From contig JAYWBB010000152.1 of assembly GCA_043781855.1 (NCBI GenBank), positions 1-59,974 of the forward strand: a stretch of 59,974 bases of DNA. The letters are read 5' to 3'. Made by a program: the position numbers and the translations under genes. The stretch is from Nevskia sp043781855. GTDB taxonomy: Bacteria > Pseudomonadota > Gammaproteobacteria > Nevskiales > Nevskiaceae. Below the pieces are notes generated by a model. That model saw only the letters and a program-made list of their open reading frames with translations, had not been told where the DNA came from and did not search any database. This document shows positions 25,735 through 36,524 of this stretch, piece after piece; the stretch's first letter is position 1; each line of letters begins with the position of its first letter.

Positions 25735-27417
25735 TCACGCCGCCGTCGCCTGGTGCGCCAGATGCTGCTCGCGCGCGGCACGGATAAAGCCTTCGAACAG
25801 CGGATGGCCGTCGCGCGGTGTCGAGGTGAACTCGGGATGGAACTGGCAGGCGACGAACCAAGGGTGTTCCGGCAATTCGATCATCTCGACCAGTTCGCCG
25901 TCCTCCGACAGGCCGGCGATGGTCATGCCATTCCGGTTCAGGACATCGCGATAGTTGTTGTTGAACTCGAAGCGATGACGATGGCGTTCGCTGATCAGCT
26001 CGGCGTTGTACAGCGCGCGCGACTTGCTGCCAGCGACGAGCCGGCAGGTCTGCACGCCGAGACGCATCGTGCCGCCGAGATTCGAGCCCTGGTTGCGTAG
26101 CTCTATGCGGCCGGTCGCGTCGCGCCATTCGGTGACCAGCGCGATGACCGGGTGCGGCGTATTGGGAGAGAATTCCGTGCTGTGGGCATCGGCCAGACCG
26201 CAGACGTTCCGCGCGAAGTCGATTGCGGCGACCTGCATGCCGAGGCAGATGCCGAGATAGGGAATACGGTTTTCGCGGGCGTGCTTCGCCGCCGCGATCT
26301 TGCCCTCGATGCCACGCTCGCCGAAGCCGCCCGGTACCAGGATCGCGTCCGCACCCTGCAACACCCGCAGGCCCTGGCTTTCGACGGTTTCGGATTCGAT
26401 GTAGCGGATCTTCACGCGCGTATGCGTGTGCAGCCCGGCGTGATACAGCGCCTCGTTCAGCGATTTGTAGGCATCGGCGAGATCGACGTACTTGCCGACC
26501 ATCGCCACCTGCACTTCCACGTCCTGCTCGGCGCGGGCGTTGACGACACGCTCCCAGGCCGTGAGATCGGCGGCACGGCATTCCAGACCGAAGTGTTCGA
26601 CGACGAGTTCGTCGAAGCCCTGCTGATGCAGCCAGCCCGGAATCTTGTAGATGTCGTCGAGGTCAATCGCGGAGATTACCGCGCGGTACGCGACGTTGGT
26701 GAACAACGCGATCTTGCGCTTCTCGGCCTCCGGAATCGGACGCTCGGAACGACACAGCAGGACGTCGGCCTGGATGCCGATCGAGCGCAGCTCCTTGATC
26801 GAGTGCTGGGTCGGCTTGGTCTTCAGTTCGCCGGAGGATTTCACGTACGGCAGCAGCGTCAGATGCACGAACATCGCCTGCTTGCGGCCCAGCTCGGCAC
26901 CCATCTGGCGGATCGCTTCCAGAAACGGCAGGGATTCGATGTCGCCGACCGTACCGCCGATTTCGACGATGCAGATGTCCGCACCCCGCGCGCCGGCGCG
27001 GATGCGGCTCTGGATTTCGTCGGTGATGTGCGGGATGACTTGCACGGTTCGACCGAGGTAATCGCCGCGGCGCTCCTTGTCGAGCACGTTTCGGTAGATC
27101 TGGCCAGTCGTGACGTTGCTGAGCCGGCTGGTCTTGCCGTGCAGGAAACGTTCGTAGTGCCCGAGATCGAGATCGGTCTCGGCGCCATCCTGCGTGACGA
27201 AGACCTCGCCGTGCTGGAACGGGCTCATGGTCCCGGCGTCGACGTTGATATACGGGTCGAGCTTGATCATCGTGACGGTGAGCCCGCGCGATTCGAGAAT
27301 CGCGCCGAGGCTGGCCGCAGCGATGCCCTTGCCGAGCGAGGAGACGACACCGCCGGTGACGAAGATAAAGCGGGTAAGACCGGGAGTGCTGCCTGAAATC
27401 TGGGAAACGTCGGGCAT
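25735..27417 (-). CDS. pyrG: CTP synthase
   Basis: PyrG aminates UTP to CTP using glutamine and ATP. The 560-residue product has an N-terminal synthetase domain with the P-loop GGVVSSLGKG (22-31) and DPYINVDAGTMSPFQHGEV-type sequence, and a C-terminal class I glutamine amidotransferase domain with YLGICLGMQ (nucleophile Cys) and the HPEF motif. Length and architecture are normal. It follows tilS (50-nt gap) and precedes kdsA, separated by the hairpin repeat. Confidence 0.97.
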   Translation of the reverse strand: MPDVSQISGSTPGLTRFIFVTGGVVSSLGKGIAAASLGAILESRGLTVTMIKLDPYINVDAGTMSPFQHGEVFVTQDGAETDLDLGHYERFLHGKTSRLSNVTTGQIYRNVLDKERRGDYLGRTVQVIPHITDEIQSRIRAGARGADICIVEIGGTVGDIESLPFLEAIRQMGAELGRKQAMFVHLTLLPYVKSSGELKTKPTQHSIKELRSIGIQADVLLCRSERPIPEAEKRKIALFTNVAYRAVISAIDLDDIYKIPGWLHQQGFDELVVEHFGLECRAADLTAWERVVNARAEQDVEVQVAMVGKYVDLADAYKSLNEALYHAGLHTHTRVKIRYIESETVESQGLRVLQGADAILVPGGFGERGIEGKIAAAKHARENRIPYLGICLGMQVAAIDFARNVCGLADAHSTEFSPNTPHPVIALVTEWRDATGRIELRNQGSNLGGTMRLGVQTCRLVAGSKSRALYNAELISERHRHRFEFNNNYRDVLNRNGMTIAGLSEDGELVEMIELPEHPWFVACQFHPEFTSTPRDGHPLFEGFIRAAREQHLAHQATAA

Positions 27418-27467
27418 TGGGAATGCGGCCTGCGGGTTTGTCCGATTTTACGGGATGACCGCCACCC

Positions 27468-28793
27468 TCACAACGAGACGGGTGAATCCACACCCGCGAG
27501 TTGGTGCCGCCAATGCACTTGCCAGCCTGATTGAGCAAGCAATCCACGCCACTCGGCTGTCGCGGCCACACCGGCAATGCAGGCCGGCTTTCCATCGAGT
27601 TCCAGCAGTGGCGCGCGCGCGCGGACCCACGGCGGCATGCCGGCTTCCTGAAACAGGTTCTTGCAGGTGCGCGTGCGCCCGGCTCCCCCCGGCTTCAGGA
27701 ATTCGCCGTCGTGCACCCAGCGCACGACGACGGGGCGCGGCGGCGGACCGTCGGCGCTCAGCATGCCGCAGCCTGCAGGCAGCGCCAGCGTGGTCGCTCC
27801 CGACCACAGCAGTCCCAACCTCGTGCCGGGCGGTGCCGGCAGCGGCGCCATCGCATGCAACTCGTCTCGAAAGCGGCGCAGTTCGCAGCCGGGCCAGCGC
27901 AGCAGTGGCGTGGCATCGGCCGCCGCCGCGAGCACTTCCTCGTCGATGCGTTCGAACATGCTGGCGAACGGCACTTCGAAATTCTGGCGACGCAGCCAGT
28001 GGCGCAGCAGGTTGTGTCGCCGCGCGGCGCTCAGCGCGCGCAGCCCCGGCACGATCAAGGCGTCGTCGCGCGCGATGGCTTGCTCGTCCTGTCCGGCCAA
28101 TACATCGAGCAGCTCGACGGTCTCCGCCGCCAGCCGTGCACCACGGGCAATGCTGACGTAGGCCTGCGGCCAGCGTTCGCGCAGTTTCGGCAGGAGTTCC
28201 TCTCTGAGCCAGGAACGGGCGAAGCGCGGATCGTGGTTGTGCGGATCCTCGATCCAGCTCAGGCCCTGCGCCACGGCATAGCGATGCAGCATTTCGCGCG
28301 GCTGATCGAGAAACGGCCGCCACAAGCGTCCCGGCGAGAAGCTGCTGAGCGGCCGCATCGCGGCGAGCCCATGCACACCGCTGCCGCGCAGCAGACGCAG
28401 CAGCACGGTTTCGGCCTGATCGTCGCGATGGTGCGCGGTCACCAGCAGATCGCCGGCCCGCACTTCTTCGCGCAGCAGCGCATAACGGGCCGCGCGCGCC
28501 GCCGCTTCCGGCCCGGCCGGATCGTTGGCGGCAATGCGCGCGCGGCACAGGGTCAGCGGGAGCGAGAGGTCGGCGCAGAAGCGCGCGCAATGAGCCACCC
28601 AGTCGTCGGCCTGCGGTTGCAGGCCGTGGTGAATATGCACGGCGACCAGCCCCGGCACACCGCGCGCGGCTAGTGCATGAAGCAGCACGGTCGAGTCGAG
28701 CCCGCCGCTGTAGGCAACGACGACGCGCGCCGAGCCCGCCAGCAAGGGCAAGGGCGGAATCAGGTCGCCGGCAGTCGGGTCATAAGCGGTCAC
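27468..28793 (-). CDS. tilS: tRNA(Ile)-lysidine synthase
   Basis: TilS modifies the wobble cytidine of the CAU-anticodon tRNA-Ile to lysidine, so that it reads AUA. The 441-residue product has the PP-loop ATPase motif AYSGGLDS (27-34), then HHRDDQAET, and the C-terminal TilS domains (WVHDGEFLKPGGAGRT region). I chose the GTG at 28793, 16 nt after the accA stop and with a GGGAA upstream. An ATG at 28844 lies inside accA and would give an atypical N-terminus. It is the usual neighbour of accA and pyrG. Confidence 0.93.
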   Translation of the reverse strand: MTAYDPTAGDLIPPLPLLAGSARVVVAYSGGLDSTVLLHALAARGVPGLVAVHIHHGLQPQADDWVAHCARFCADLSLPLTLCRARIAANDPAGPEAAARAARYALLREEVRAGDLLVTAHHRDDQAETVLLRLLRGSGVHGLAAMRPLSSFSPGRLWRPFLDQPREMLHRYAVAQGLSWIEDPHNHDPRFARSWLREELLPKLRERWPQAYVSIARGARLAAETVELLDVLAGQDEQAIARDDALIVPGLRALSAARRHNLLRHWLRRQNFEVPFASMFERIDEEVLAAAADATPLLRWPGCELRRFRDELHAMAPLPAPPGTRLGLLWSGATTLALPAGCGMLSADGPPPRPVVVRWVHDGEFLKPGGAGRTRTCKNLFQEAGMPPWVRARAPLLELDGKPACIAGVAATAEWRGLLAQSGWQVHWRHQLAGVDSPVSL

Positions 28794-28809
28794 CGGCGTC
28801 GTTTCCCGG

Positions 28810-29785
<976 letters not shown>

Positions 29786-29802
<17 letters not shown>

Positions 29803-32800
29803 ATTCTGCCCTAGACCGGGAATTTGTCGAAACCGGCGCGCTCCATCGCCGGTATTCGACCGTGACCGCTTCGTTACCGAGCAGACGCTTCAACTCGGTT
29901 TCGGCTGCCGTCTCGTATTTGAGTTTCCAGTCCGGCCCGAAGTCGAGCGTGGCGCGCGCCACGCCGTTCCAGTATTCGAGCGTGACGCTGGCGCCGTTGA
30001 CGCTGCGCCACGGCGCCAGCTTCGCGGCCAAAGCCGCCGGCGCCAGCGGCAGCTTGCGCCAGTTCAGCATGACGTGCTCGGCGCGCTCACGCATCAGCGC
30101 ATCGAGATCGTAAAAGCTCCGGGCCGTGAGCCGGTATTCGAGATCGCGGCCCTCGCGCTGCGAGGCGCGGATATCGCCGGTGGCGAACACCAGCGTGTCG
30201 GGTCTGAGCAGCGGCTGGAAGCGTTGCCAGTCCTGGAAATCGAGCCAGCAGACGATTTGCGCCGTGCGGTCGTCGAGAATCAGGATTTTCCCGGGACGAT
30301 CGCCGTTGATCGTGCGGATATCGGTGAGCCACCCGGCGAGCATGATCTGCTTCCGGAAAGACCGGCGGCGAGGAGCCGGGCTGTCCTCGTCGACCCCGCC
30401 GCCGCCAAAACTCTCGAAGGTCGCGGGTGCTGCCGTCTCGTCGATCAGCTGCTTGATGCTGCCCGAACAGACCTGCTCGATCAGCGTCCGGTAAGCCTCG
30501 ACCGGATGCCCGGACAGGTAAAGCCCCAACACTTTCTTTTCGACCGCTAGCCGCTCGTTCGGCGCCCAGTCTGCTTCGAGTGCGGCGCTGACGCTGTCGG
30601 CCGCGCCAGCCGGCGCACCGAGCCCGAACAGGTCGGCGATGCCGGCGCCGGCCGAGGCGGCGGTCTGCTCGGCGAGTTGCAGGGCCTTCGGCAGCGTCTT
30701 CAGCAGGCTCGGGCGGTTCAAGCCGAAGCCGTCGAGCGCGCCTGCGCCGATCAGGGCTTCGAGCACGCGGCGGTTGGCCTTGCGCGTGTCGATACGGCGA
30801 CAGAAATCGAACAGGTCGAGGAACGGGCCGCGCGCCGTGCGCTCGTTGATGATGCCGTCGAGCGCGCCTTCGCCCGCGCCTTTGATCGCGCCGAGCCCGT
30901 AAAGAATTTCGCCTTTCGAGTTGACGGTAAACCTGACCATCGAGCTGTTCGCGTCCGGCGGCAGCACGGCCAGCTTCATGCGTCGGCATTCTTCGAGCAT
31001 CACCACGACCGTGTCGGTGTGATTCATTTCCGCCGACATGACTGCGGCCATGAACTCCGCTGGATAGTGCGCCTTGAGCCAGGCCGTCTGGTAGGAAACC
31101 AGCGCATAGGCCGCCGCATGCGATTTGTTGAAGCCATAGCCGGCGAACTTCTCCATCAAATCGAAGATCGACGAAGCCGTCCGCGCGTCGATGCCGCGAT
31201 GACCCGCACCTTCGACGAACACTGCTCGTTGTTGGGCCATCTCTTCGGGCTTCTTCTTGCCCATCGCGCGGCGCAGCAGGTCCGCCCCACCGAGCGAATA
31301 ACCAGCCAGTGCCTGCGCCGTCTGCATGACCTGTTCCTGATAGACGAAAATGCCGTAGGTCGGCTCCAGCACGGCGGCCATGTCGGGATGCAGATAGGAC
31401 ACATTGGCAGTGCCTTGCTTGCGCTTGCAGTATTCCGGGATCAGTTCCATCGGCCCTGGGCGGTACAGCGAGATCAGCGCGATGATGTCCTCGAACCGGT
31501 CAGGCTTGAGACCGACCGACGCGCCCTGCATACCCTGCGAATCCATCTGGAACACGGCTGTCGTCGCGCCCGAAGCGTACAGCGCGTAGGTCTTCGGATC
31601 GTCCAGCGGCAGTTGCAGGATTTCGAGCTTCTTCTCGGGCGGCTTGCCGTCCTTGGGCGCGTTGATCTGCTGCACGGCGGCTTCGATGATCGTCAGCGTG
31701 CGCAGGCCGAGGAAGTCGAATTTCACCAGTCCGACGGTCTCGAGGTCCTTCATGTCGAACTGCGTGCGCATGCCCGCACCGCCGGCTTCGCAGAACAGCG
31801 GCGTGTACTCGGTCAGCGGCTTGGGGGCGATGACGACACCGCCGGCATGGATGCCGACGCCGCGCGTCAGGTCTTCGAGCGTCATGCCCAGATCGACGAC
31901 CGCGCGCACCTCCTCGTCGGCCTGATAGAGCTGCGCCAGCTCGGCATTGTTCGGGTCTTTGAGCGCCGCGTATTCGAGCACCGAGCAGCCGGCCTTCTCG
32001 GCCTCGCCCTTGTAGGCCGGCGCGCCAGGAATGAGCTTGGCGATGCGGTCGCCGAGTCCGTACGGTTGCCCGAGCACGCGCGTCACGTCACGCACCACGG
32101 CGCGCGCCGCCATGCTGCTGTACGTGATGATCTGACTGACGCGGTCGCGGCCGTATTTTTCGGCGACGTAGGCGATCACGCGGTCGCGACCTTCGATACA
32201 GAAGTCGACGTCGAAATCCGGCAGCGACACACGCTCGGGGTTCAGAAAGCGCTCGAACAAAAGGTTGTACGGGAGCGGGTCGAGATCGGTGATCCCGATC
32301 GCGTAGGCAACCAGTGACCCGGCGCCCGAGCCGCGTCCCGGCCCGACCGGCACGCCGTTGTGCTTGCCCCAGTCGATGAAATCGGCGACGACTAGAAAAT
32401 AGCCGGTGAAACCCATGCGCTGGATTACGTCGAGTTCGTAAGCGAGTCGCGCCTGATACTCCTCGATCGGCCGCGCCGGCGGATGCTTTTCGAGCCGCCG
32501 TACGAGACCGGCACACGCCTGCTCACGCAGGAAATCATCGACGCCGACACTTTCCGGCACCGGAAACTCCGGCAGATGGTTCTGGCCGAACTTCAAGCTC
32601 AGCGTGCAGCGCCGTGCGAGTTGCCGCGTGTTCTCGATCGCTTCCGGCAGGTCGGCGAACAGCGCGGCCATTTCCTCCGCCGATTTCAGATATTGCTCTG
32701 GCGTGTAGTCGCGCGGCCGCCGCTCGTCGTTGAGCACCCGGCCCTGGTTGATGCAGACGCGCGCTTCGTGGGCGTCGAAGTCGGCGCGGTCGAGAAAGCG

Positions 32801-33427
32801 CACGTCGTTGCTGGCGACGACCGGAAGCTCCTGCCGTCGTGCGAACGCGACTGCGGCCTGCGCGTGGTTCTCATCGTCGCGCCGCTCGCAGCGCGTGATC
32901 TCGAGATAGAAGCGCTCGGGGAAATAGGTACGCCACCATCCGGCCGCAGCCTCGGCCACATCGAGTCGCCCACCCAGCAGCGCCCGGCCGATTTCGCCCT
33001 GCCGTCCGCTCAATGCGATCAATCCGTCGTTCGCCTCCGCGAGCCACGCTCGCCGCAACTGCGGTCGCCCGCGCGTCTGCCCTTCGCGGAACGCGCGCGA
33101 CAGCAGGCGCGTGAGGTTGCGGTAGCCAATGTCGTTCTGCACCAGCAGCGTGACGCACTCGCCGGTATCGACGTCGCCGAGTTCCTGCACGAGTATATCG
33201 GCGCCAAGGATCGGCTTGATGCCCGCGCTCTCGGCGGCCTTGTAGAACTTCACCATCGCGAACAGGTTGTCCTGATCGGTGACCGCGAGCGCCGGCAGCC
33301 CGAGGGAGGCGGCGCGCGCGGTCAGCGTCTCGACATTGGCGCCCGCACTTTTCCGGGCTGGCGCCTCGACGCGGATCAGGCCGTCGACCAGCGAAAACTC
33401 GGTATGCAGATGCAGGTGGACGAACAA
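29786..33427 (-). CDS. dnaE: DNA polymerase III alpha subunit
   Basis: DnaE is the replicative polymerase. The 1213-residue product begins with a PHP domain (HLHLHTEFS), continues with palm and fingers containing GPGRGSGAGSL and the catalytic PDFDVDFC aspartates, and has a C-terminal OB and tau-binding region. I chose the TTG at 33427 (start LFVHLHLHTEFS) because the family begins within a few residues of this motif; no ATG is available nearby, and sequence further upstream is a repeat and rnhB. The repeat end GGAACC lies about 4-9 nt upstream and may serve as the ribosome-binding region. The stop overlaps accA. Confidence 0.93.
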
Positions 33428-33566
33428 AGCGGTTCCAGTTTCCAGTTGACAGTTTCCAGAGAAGCGAGCGCAGCGGCGATGGCTCCGGGCCGATTTTACG
33501 GCGGCCTCTCGTAGCCGTTCTGGAAACTGGCAACTGACAACGGGAAACTGCTTCTCGCGCAGGGCG
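33428..33566 (-). repeat. Intercistronic GGAAACTG hairpin repeat, copy 3 (rnhB-dnaE)
   Basis: The same element as at 5674-5778. The minus-strand upstream arm (AGAAGCAGTTTCC... to TTTCCAG, 33520-33555) lies inside the rnhB reading frame and encodes part of its C-terminal tail, while the downstream arm (starting GCTTCTCTGG) ends just before the dnaE start. The interior (about 33466-33519) differs from the other copies and holds the rnhB stop. Confidence 0.85.
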
Positions 33567-34107
33567 CGAAGCTCATCCGGTGAATCGGGCTGCTGCCCAA
33601 TGTCCGCAAGGCTTCGAGGTGCACCGGCGTGCCGTAACCCTTGTGCTGCCCGAGACTGTAACCCGGATACAGCGCATCGAGTCGAAGCATCTCGGCATCG
33701 CGCGCGACTTTCGCGATGATCGAGGCCGCCATGATTGCATCCTCGATGGCGTCGCCGCCGACGATGGTCCGTACTGCGCAATGCAGACGCGGGGCCCGGT
33801 TGCCGTCAACCAGGCAAAGCGTCGGCGCACTGCGTAGCGCGGCGACGGCGCGGCGCATTGCGAGGAACGTCGCCTGGAGAATGTTCAGGGTGTCGATTTC
33901 CTCGACACTGGCGATGCCGACGGCGAAGTCCAGCGCGGCCGCGTGAATCAACGGCGCGAACTGTTCGCGGCGGGCGCGCGTGAGCTGCTTGGAATCGCGC
34001 AGGCCACTGAGTCCATGCTCCGGCGGCAGGATGACCGCGGCCGCGTAGACCGGCCCGGCAAGACAGCCGCGCCCGACTTCGTCGATGCCGGCGATGAGTT
34101 CGGTCAT
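33496..34107 (-). CDS. rnhB: Ribonuclease HII with repeat-encoded C-terminal tail
   Basis: RnhB removes RNA from RNA-DNA hybrids and cuts at single ribonucleotides. The 203-residue product has the catalytic AGIDEVGRG (D9, E10), DSKQLTR, and EDAIMAASIIAKVARD with another acidic ligand. It starts at the ATG at 34107, overlapping the lpxB stop (ATGA). After the normal ending near SPIHRMSFAPC, the frame runs into the hairpin repeat and gains about 19 residues (SSFPLSVASFQNGYERPP) before a TAA. This tail is repeat-encoded and unlikely to be conserved. Confidence 0.93.
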   Translation of the reverse strand: MTELIAGIDEVGRGCLAGPVYAAAVILPPEHGLSGLRDSKQLTRARREQFAPLIHAAALDFAVGIASVEEIDTLNILQATFLAMRRAVAALRSAPTLCLVDGNRAPRLHCAVRTIVGGDAIEDAIMAASIIAKVARDAEMLRLDALYPGYSLGQHKGYGTPVHLEALRTLGSSPIHRMSFAPCARSSFPLSVASFQNGYERPP

Positions 34108-35243
34108 TGGCCCAAAAGGTCCGCGATCGCTGCGGCCGCCGCTGCTGCGGCATCGCGCTTCAGCTCCGCGCGCACCGCGCCGAACTGCGCGAGCTGACGC
34201 GCGCGCGCAGTCGGTTGTGTCAGCAATTCGAGCATCGGCGGCCCGAGATTTTCGGGCGTCATCGCGGCCTGCAGAAGCTCCGGCACGACCGGCTGCGCCG
34301 TGAGGTGATTGGGCAGGCTGACTTTGTCGATCTTGAGCATGCCCATCGTGCCGAGCAGGAACCCGGTGATGGCCGAGAGCCGGTAGCCGACGACCATCGG
34401 CCGGTCCAGCAGCAGGCATTCCAGCGCGGCCGTGCCGGAGGCGAGCAGAACGGCGTCGGCTGCGCGCATGGCCTCGCGCGACTGGCCGTCGACGAGTTGC
34501 CAGCGCAACCCCGGCGCATGCTCGGCGATCGCGCGCTGCATCAGCGGCTTCAACGAAGGCTTGGCGATTGGCGTGACGAAGCTCAAGGACTCGACGCGCT
34601 GCGCGAGCCAGGCCGCAGTCTGCGCGAAGGGTGCGGCGAGGAGTCGCAACTCGCCACCACGGCTGCCCGGCAGGACGGCGACACAAGTGCCGTTGGTTGG
34701 CAGCCCGAGCTGCGCGCGCGCTGCGCCGCAGCTCTGTGGCGAGGCCAGCGCCTCGGCCAGCGGATGCCCGATGTACTCCGCGCGCACGCCGTGGCCGGCA
34801 TAGAACTTCGGCTCGAACGGAAACAGGCAGAGAATCAGATCGACCGAACGCGCGATGTTCTTCACGCGGCCCCGGCGCCAGGCCCAGACCGTCGGACTGA
34901 CCATGTGCACGGTGCGCAGGCCCCGAGCGCGCAGGCGGCTTTCGAGCGCAAGATTGAAATCCGGCGCGTCGATGCCGATGACGCAGTCCGGTCGTTCCGT
35001 CTTGAGGCGTTCGAACAATTGGCGGCGCAGACGCAGGATGCCGGGCAACTTCGGCAACACTTCGGAGATGCCCATGACCGAGAGCCGGTCGATCGTCGCA
35101 AGACTTTCGCAGCCAGCGTCGCGCATGTGTGGCCCGGTCACGCCGGAGAACCGGGCCTCGGGAAAGCGCGCGCGCAGCGCAGGAATCAACGCGGCAGCGA
35201 GCAGGTCGCCCGAGGCTTCGCCGGCGATCAAGGCGAAGTGCAC
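34104..35243 (-). CDS. lpxB: Lipid-A-disaccharide synthase
   Basis: LpxB joins UDP-diacylglucosamine and lipid X to form the lipid A disaccharide at the inner membrane. The 379-residue GT-B glycosyltransferase starts MHFALIAGEASGDLL, as in the family, and has the conserved SPTVWAWRRGRVKNI and the C-terminal LPNHLTAQPVVPELLQ. It is the fourth gene in an lpxD-fabZ-lpxA-lpxB-rnhB cluster, 4 nt after lpxA, and overlaps rnhB by 4 nt. Confidence 0.96.
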   Translation of the reverse strand: MHFALIAGEASGDLLAAALIPALRARFPEARFSGVTGPHMRDAGCESLATIDRLSVMGISEVLPKLPGILRLRRQLFERLKTERPDCVIGIDAPDFNLALESRLRARGLRTVHMVSPTVWAWRRGRVKNIARSVDLILCLFPFEPKFYAGHGVRAEYIGHPLAEALASPQSCGAARAQLGLPTNGTCVAVLPGSRGGELRLLAAPFAQTAAWLAQRVESLSFVTPIAKPSLKPLMQRAIAEHAPGLRWQLVDGQSREAMRAADAVLLASGTAALECLLLDRPMVVGYRLSAITGFLLGTMGMLKIDKVSLPNHLTAQPVVPELLQAAMTPENLGPPMLELLTQPTARARQLAQFGAVRAELKRDAAAAAAAAIADLLGQ

Positions 35244-35247
35244 GGGC

Positions 35248-36051
35248 CTACCTGAGCAGCGCGCGCTGCGAGGCTTCGATGAAGCTCAGCATCTGCCGGC
35301 AATGCGGCGAGGTCTCGGCCATGTCGGCCAGTTTCGCCTTGACCTCGGGCATCAGCGCACCGGACATGAAGATGAGCTTGTAGGCGTCCTTGATCGTCTC
35401 GATCTCCGCCGGCGTGAAGCCGCGACGCTTGAGCCCTTCGGCATTGATGCCGCGCGGCCTTGCGGGCTCGCCTTCGACCATGACGAACGGCAGCACATCG
35501 CGGCGCAACGCGGCACCGCCACCGGCGTAGGAATGGGCGCCGATGCGGCAGAACTGGTGGATCAACGTGAAGCCGCCGAGGCCGACGTAGTCCTCGATGG
35601 TGACGTGACCGGCGAGGGTCACACCGTTGGCAAGAACGTTCTCGCTGCCGACCAAGCAGTCGTGGGCGATGTGAACATTGGCCATGATCCAGTTGCCGTT
35701 GCCGACGCGCGTTTCGCCGCCATTCGCCGCGAGCGCCTTCAAGGTGCCGCGCTGGATCGTGACGTATTCGCGGATCGTGTTGTCGTCACCGATCTCGACG
35801 CGCGTCGGGTCGTCGAACTTCGCGGTCTTGTCCTGCGAAATCGTGCCGAGCGAGGCGAACTGGAACACGCGATTGCGCCGGCCCATGCGCATCGGACCAC
35901 TGAGCACGACGTGCGGGCCGATGACGCTACCCTCGCCGATTTCGACATCGGCGCCGACGATGCTGTAGGGACCAACAGCGACCGTCTCGTGCAGTCGCGC
36001 CCGAGGATCGACGATCGCGGTCGGGTGGATCGGCGGCAGCGCCGCGTTCAT
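35248..36051 (-). CDS. lpxA: UDP-N-acetylglucosamine acyltransferase
   Basis: LpxA transfers 3-hydroxyacyl from ACP to UDP-GlcNAc, the first step of lipid A synthesis. The 267-residue product is a left-handed beta-helix with hexapeptide repeats (IVDPRARLHETVAVGP, IGPHVVLSG, GNWIMANVHIAHDCLVG with the catalytic His) and a C-terminal helical domain. I chose the ATG at 36051, which overlaps the fabZ stop (ATGA). An upstream ATG at 36096 gives 15 extra residues without similarity. Confidence 0.96.
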   Translation of the reverse strand: MNAALPPIHPTAIVDPRARLHETVAVGPYSIVGADVEIGEGSVIGPHVVLSGPMRMGRRNRVFQFASLGTISQDKTAKFDDPTRVEIGDDNTIREYVTIQRGTLKALAANGGETRVGNGNWIMANVHIAHDCLVGSENVLANGVTLAGHVTIEDYVGLGGFTLIHQFCRIGAHSYAGGGAALRRDVLPFVMVEGEPARPRGINAEGLKRRGFTPAEIETIKDAYKLIFMSGALMPEVKAKLADMAETSPHCRQMLSFIEASQRALLR

Positions 36052-36524
36052 GCCTCGGCACGCTTCGCAGCAGACGTCGGGGACTTCAGCATGCACATCA
36101 GGTCGGCCTCGCAGGCCAGTTCGCCGTCGACGGTGGCCTTCGCGTGGAACTTCCAGAGCACGCGTTTGATGCGATCGATCTCGACGTGGAAGGTCAGCTG
36201 GTCGCCCGGAATCACGATGCGTTTGAAGCGGGCGTTGTCGATGCCGGCGAAATAGAAGATCACGCCGGACTCGGGCTTGATGCCGGTATCGAGTGCAGTC
36301 AGGAGTCCGCAGGCCTGGGCGAGGGCTTCAATGATCAGTACGCCCGGCATGGTCGGCACGAGCGGAAAATGGCCGGTGAAGAATTGCTCGTTGTAGGTCA
36401 CGTTCTTGATCGCGACCAGCGACTTGCCCTTCTCGTAACCGACGATCTTGTCGACCAGCAGGAACGGGTAGCGATGGGCCAGCATGCCCATGATGTCGCG
36501 AATATCAAAAATCGTCTTGCTCAC
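36048..36524 (-). CDS. fabZ: 3-hydroxyacyl-ACP dehydratase FabZ
   Basis: FabZ dehydrates 3-hydroxyacyl-ACP in fatty-acid elongation and shares the hydroxyacyl pool with LpxA/LpxD. The 158-residue hotdog-fold protein has LAHRYPFLLVDK, the catalytic His in GHFPLVPTMPGVL and the Glu in EALAQA. It lies between lpxD, which it overlaps by 20 nt, and lpxA, which it overlaps by 4 nt, so coupled translation of the lipid A genes is expected. Confidence 0.97.
   Translation of the reverse strand: MSKTIFDIRDIMGMLAHRYPFLLVDKIVGYEKGKSLVAIKNVTYNEQFFTGHFPLVPTMPGVLIIEALAQACGLLTALDTGIKPESGVIFYFAGIDNARFKRIVIPGDQLTFHVEIDRIKRVLWKFHAKATVDGELACEADLMCMLKSPTSAAKRAEA

Noticed and set aside
33496..34686. Upstream extension of rnhB to 396 residues
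   Set aside because: The extra N-terminal part lies inside lpxB; RNase HII begins at MTELIAGIDE.
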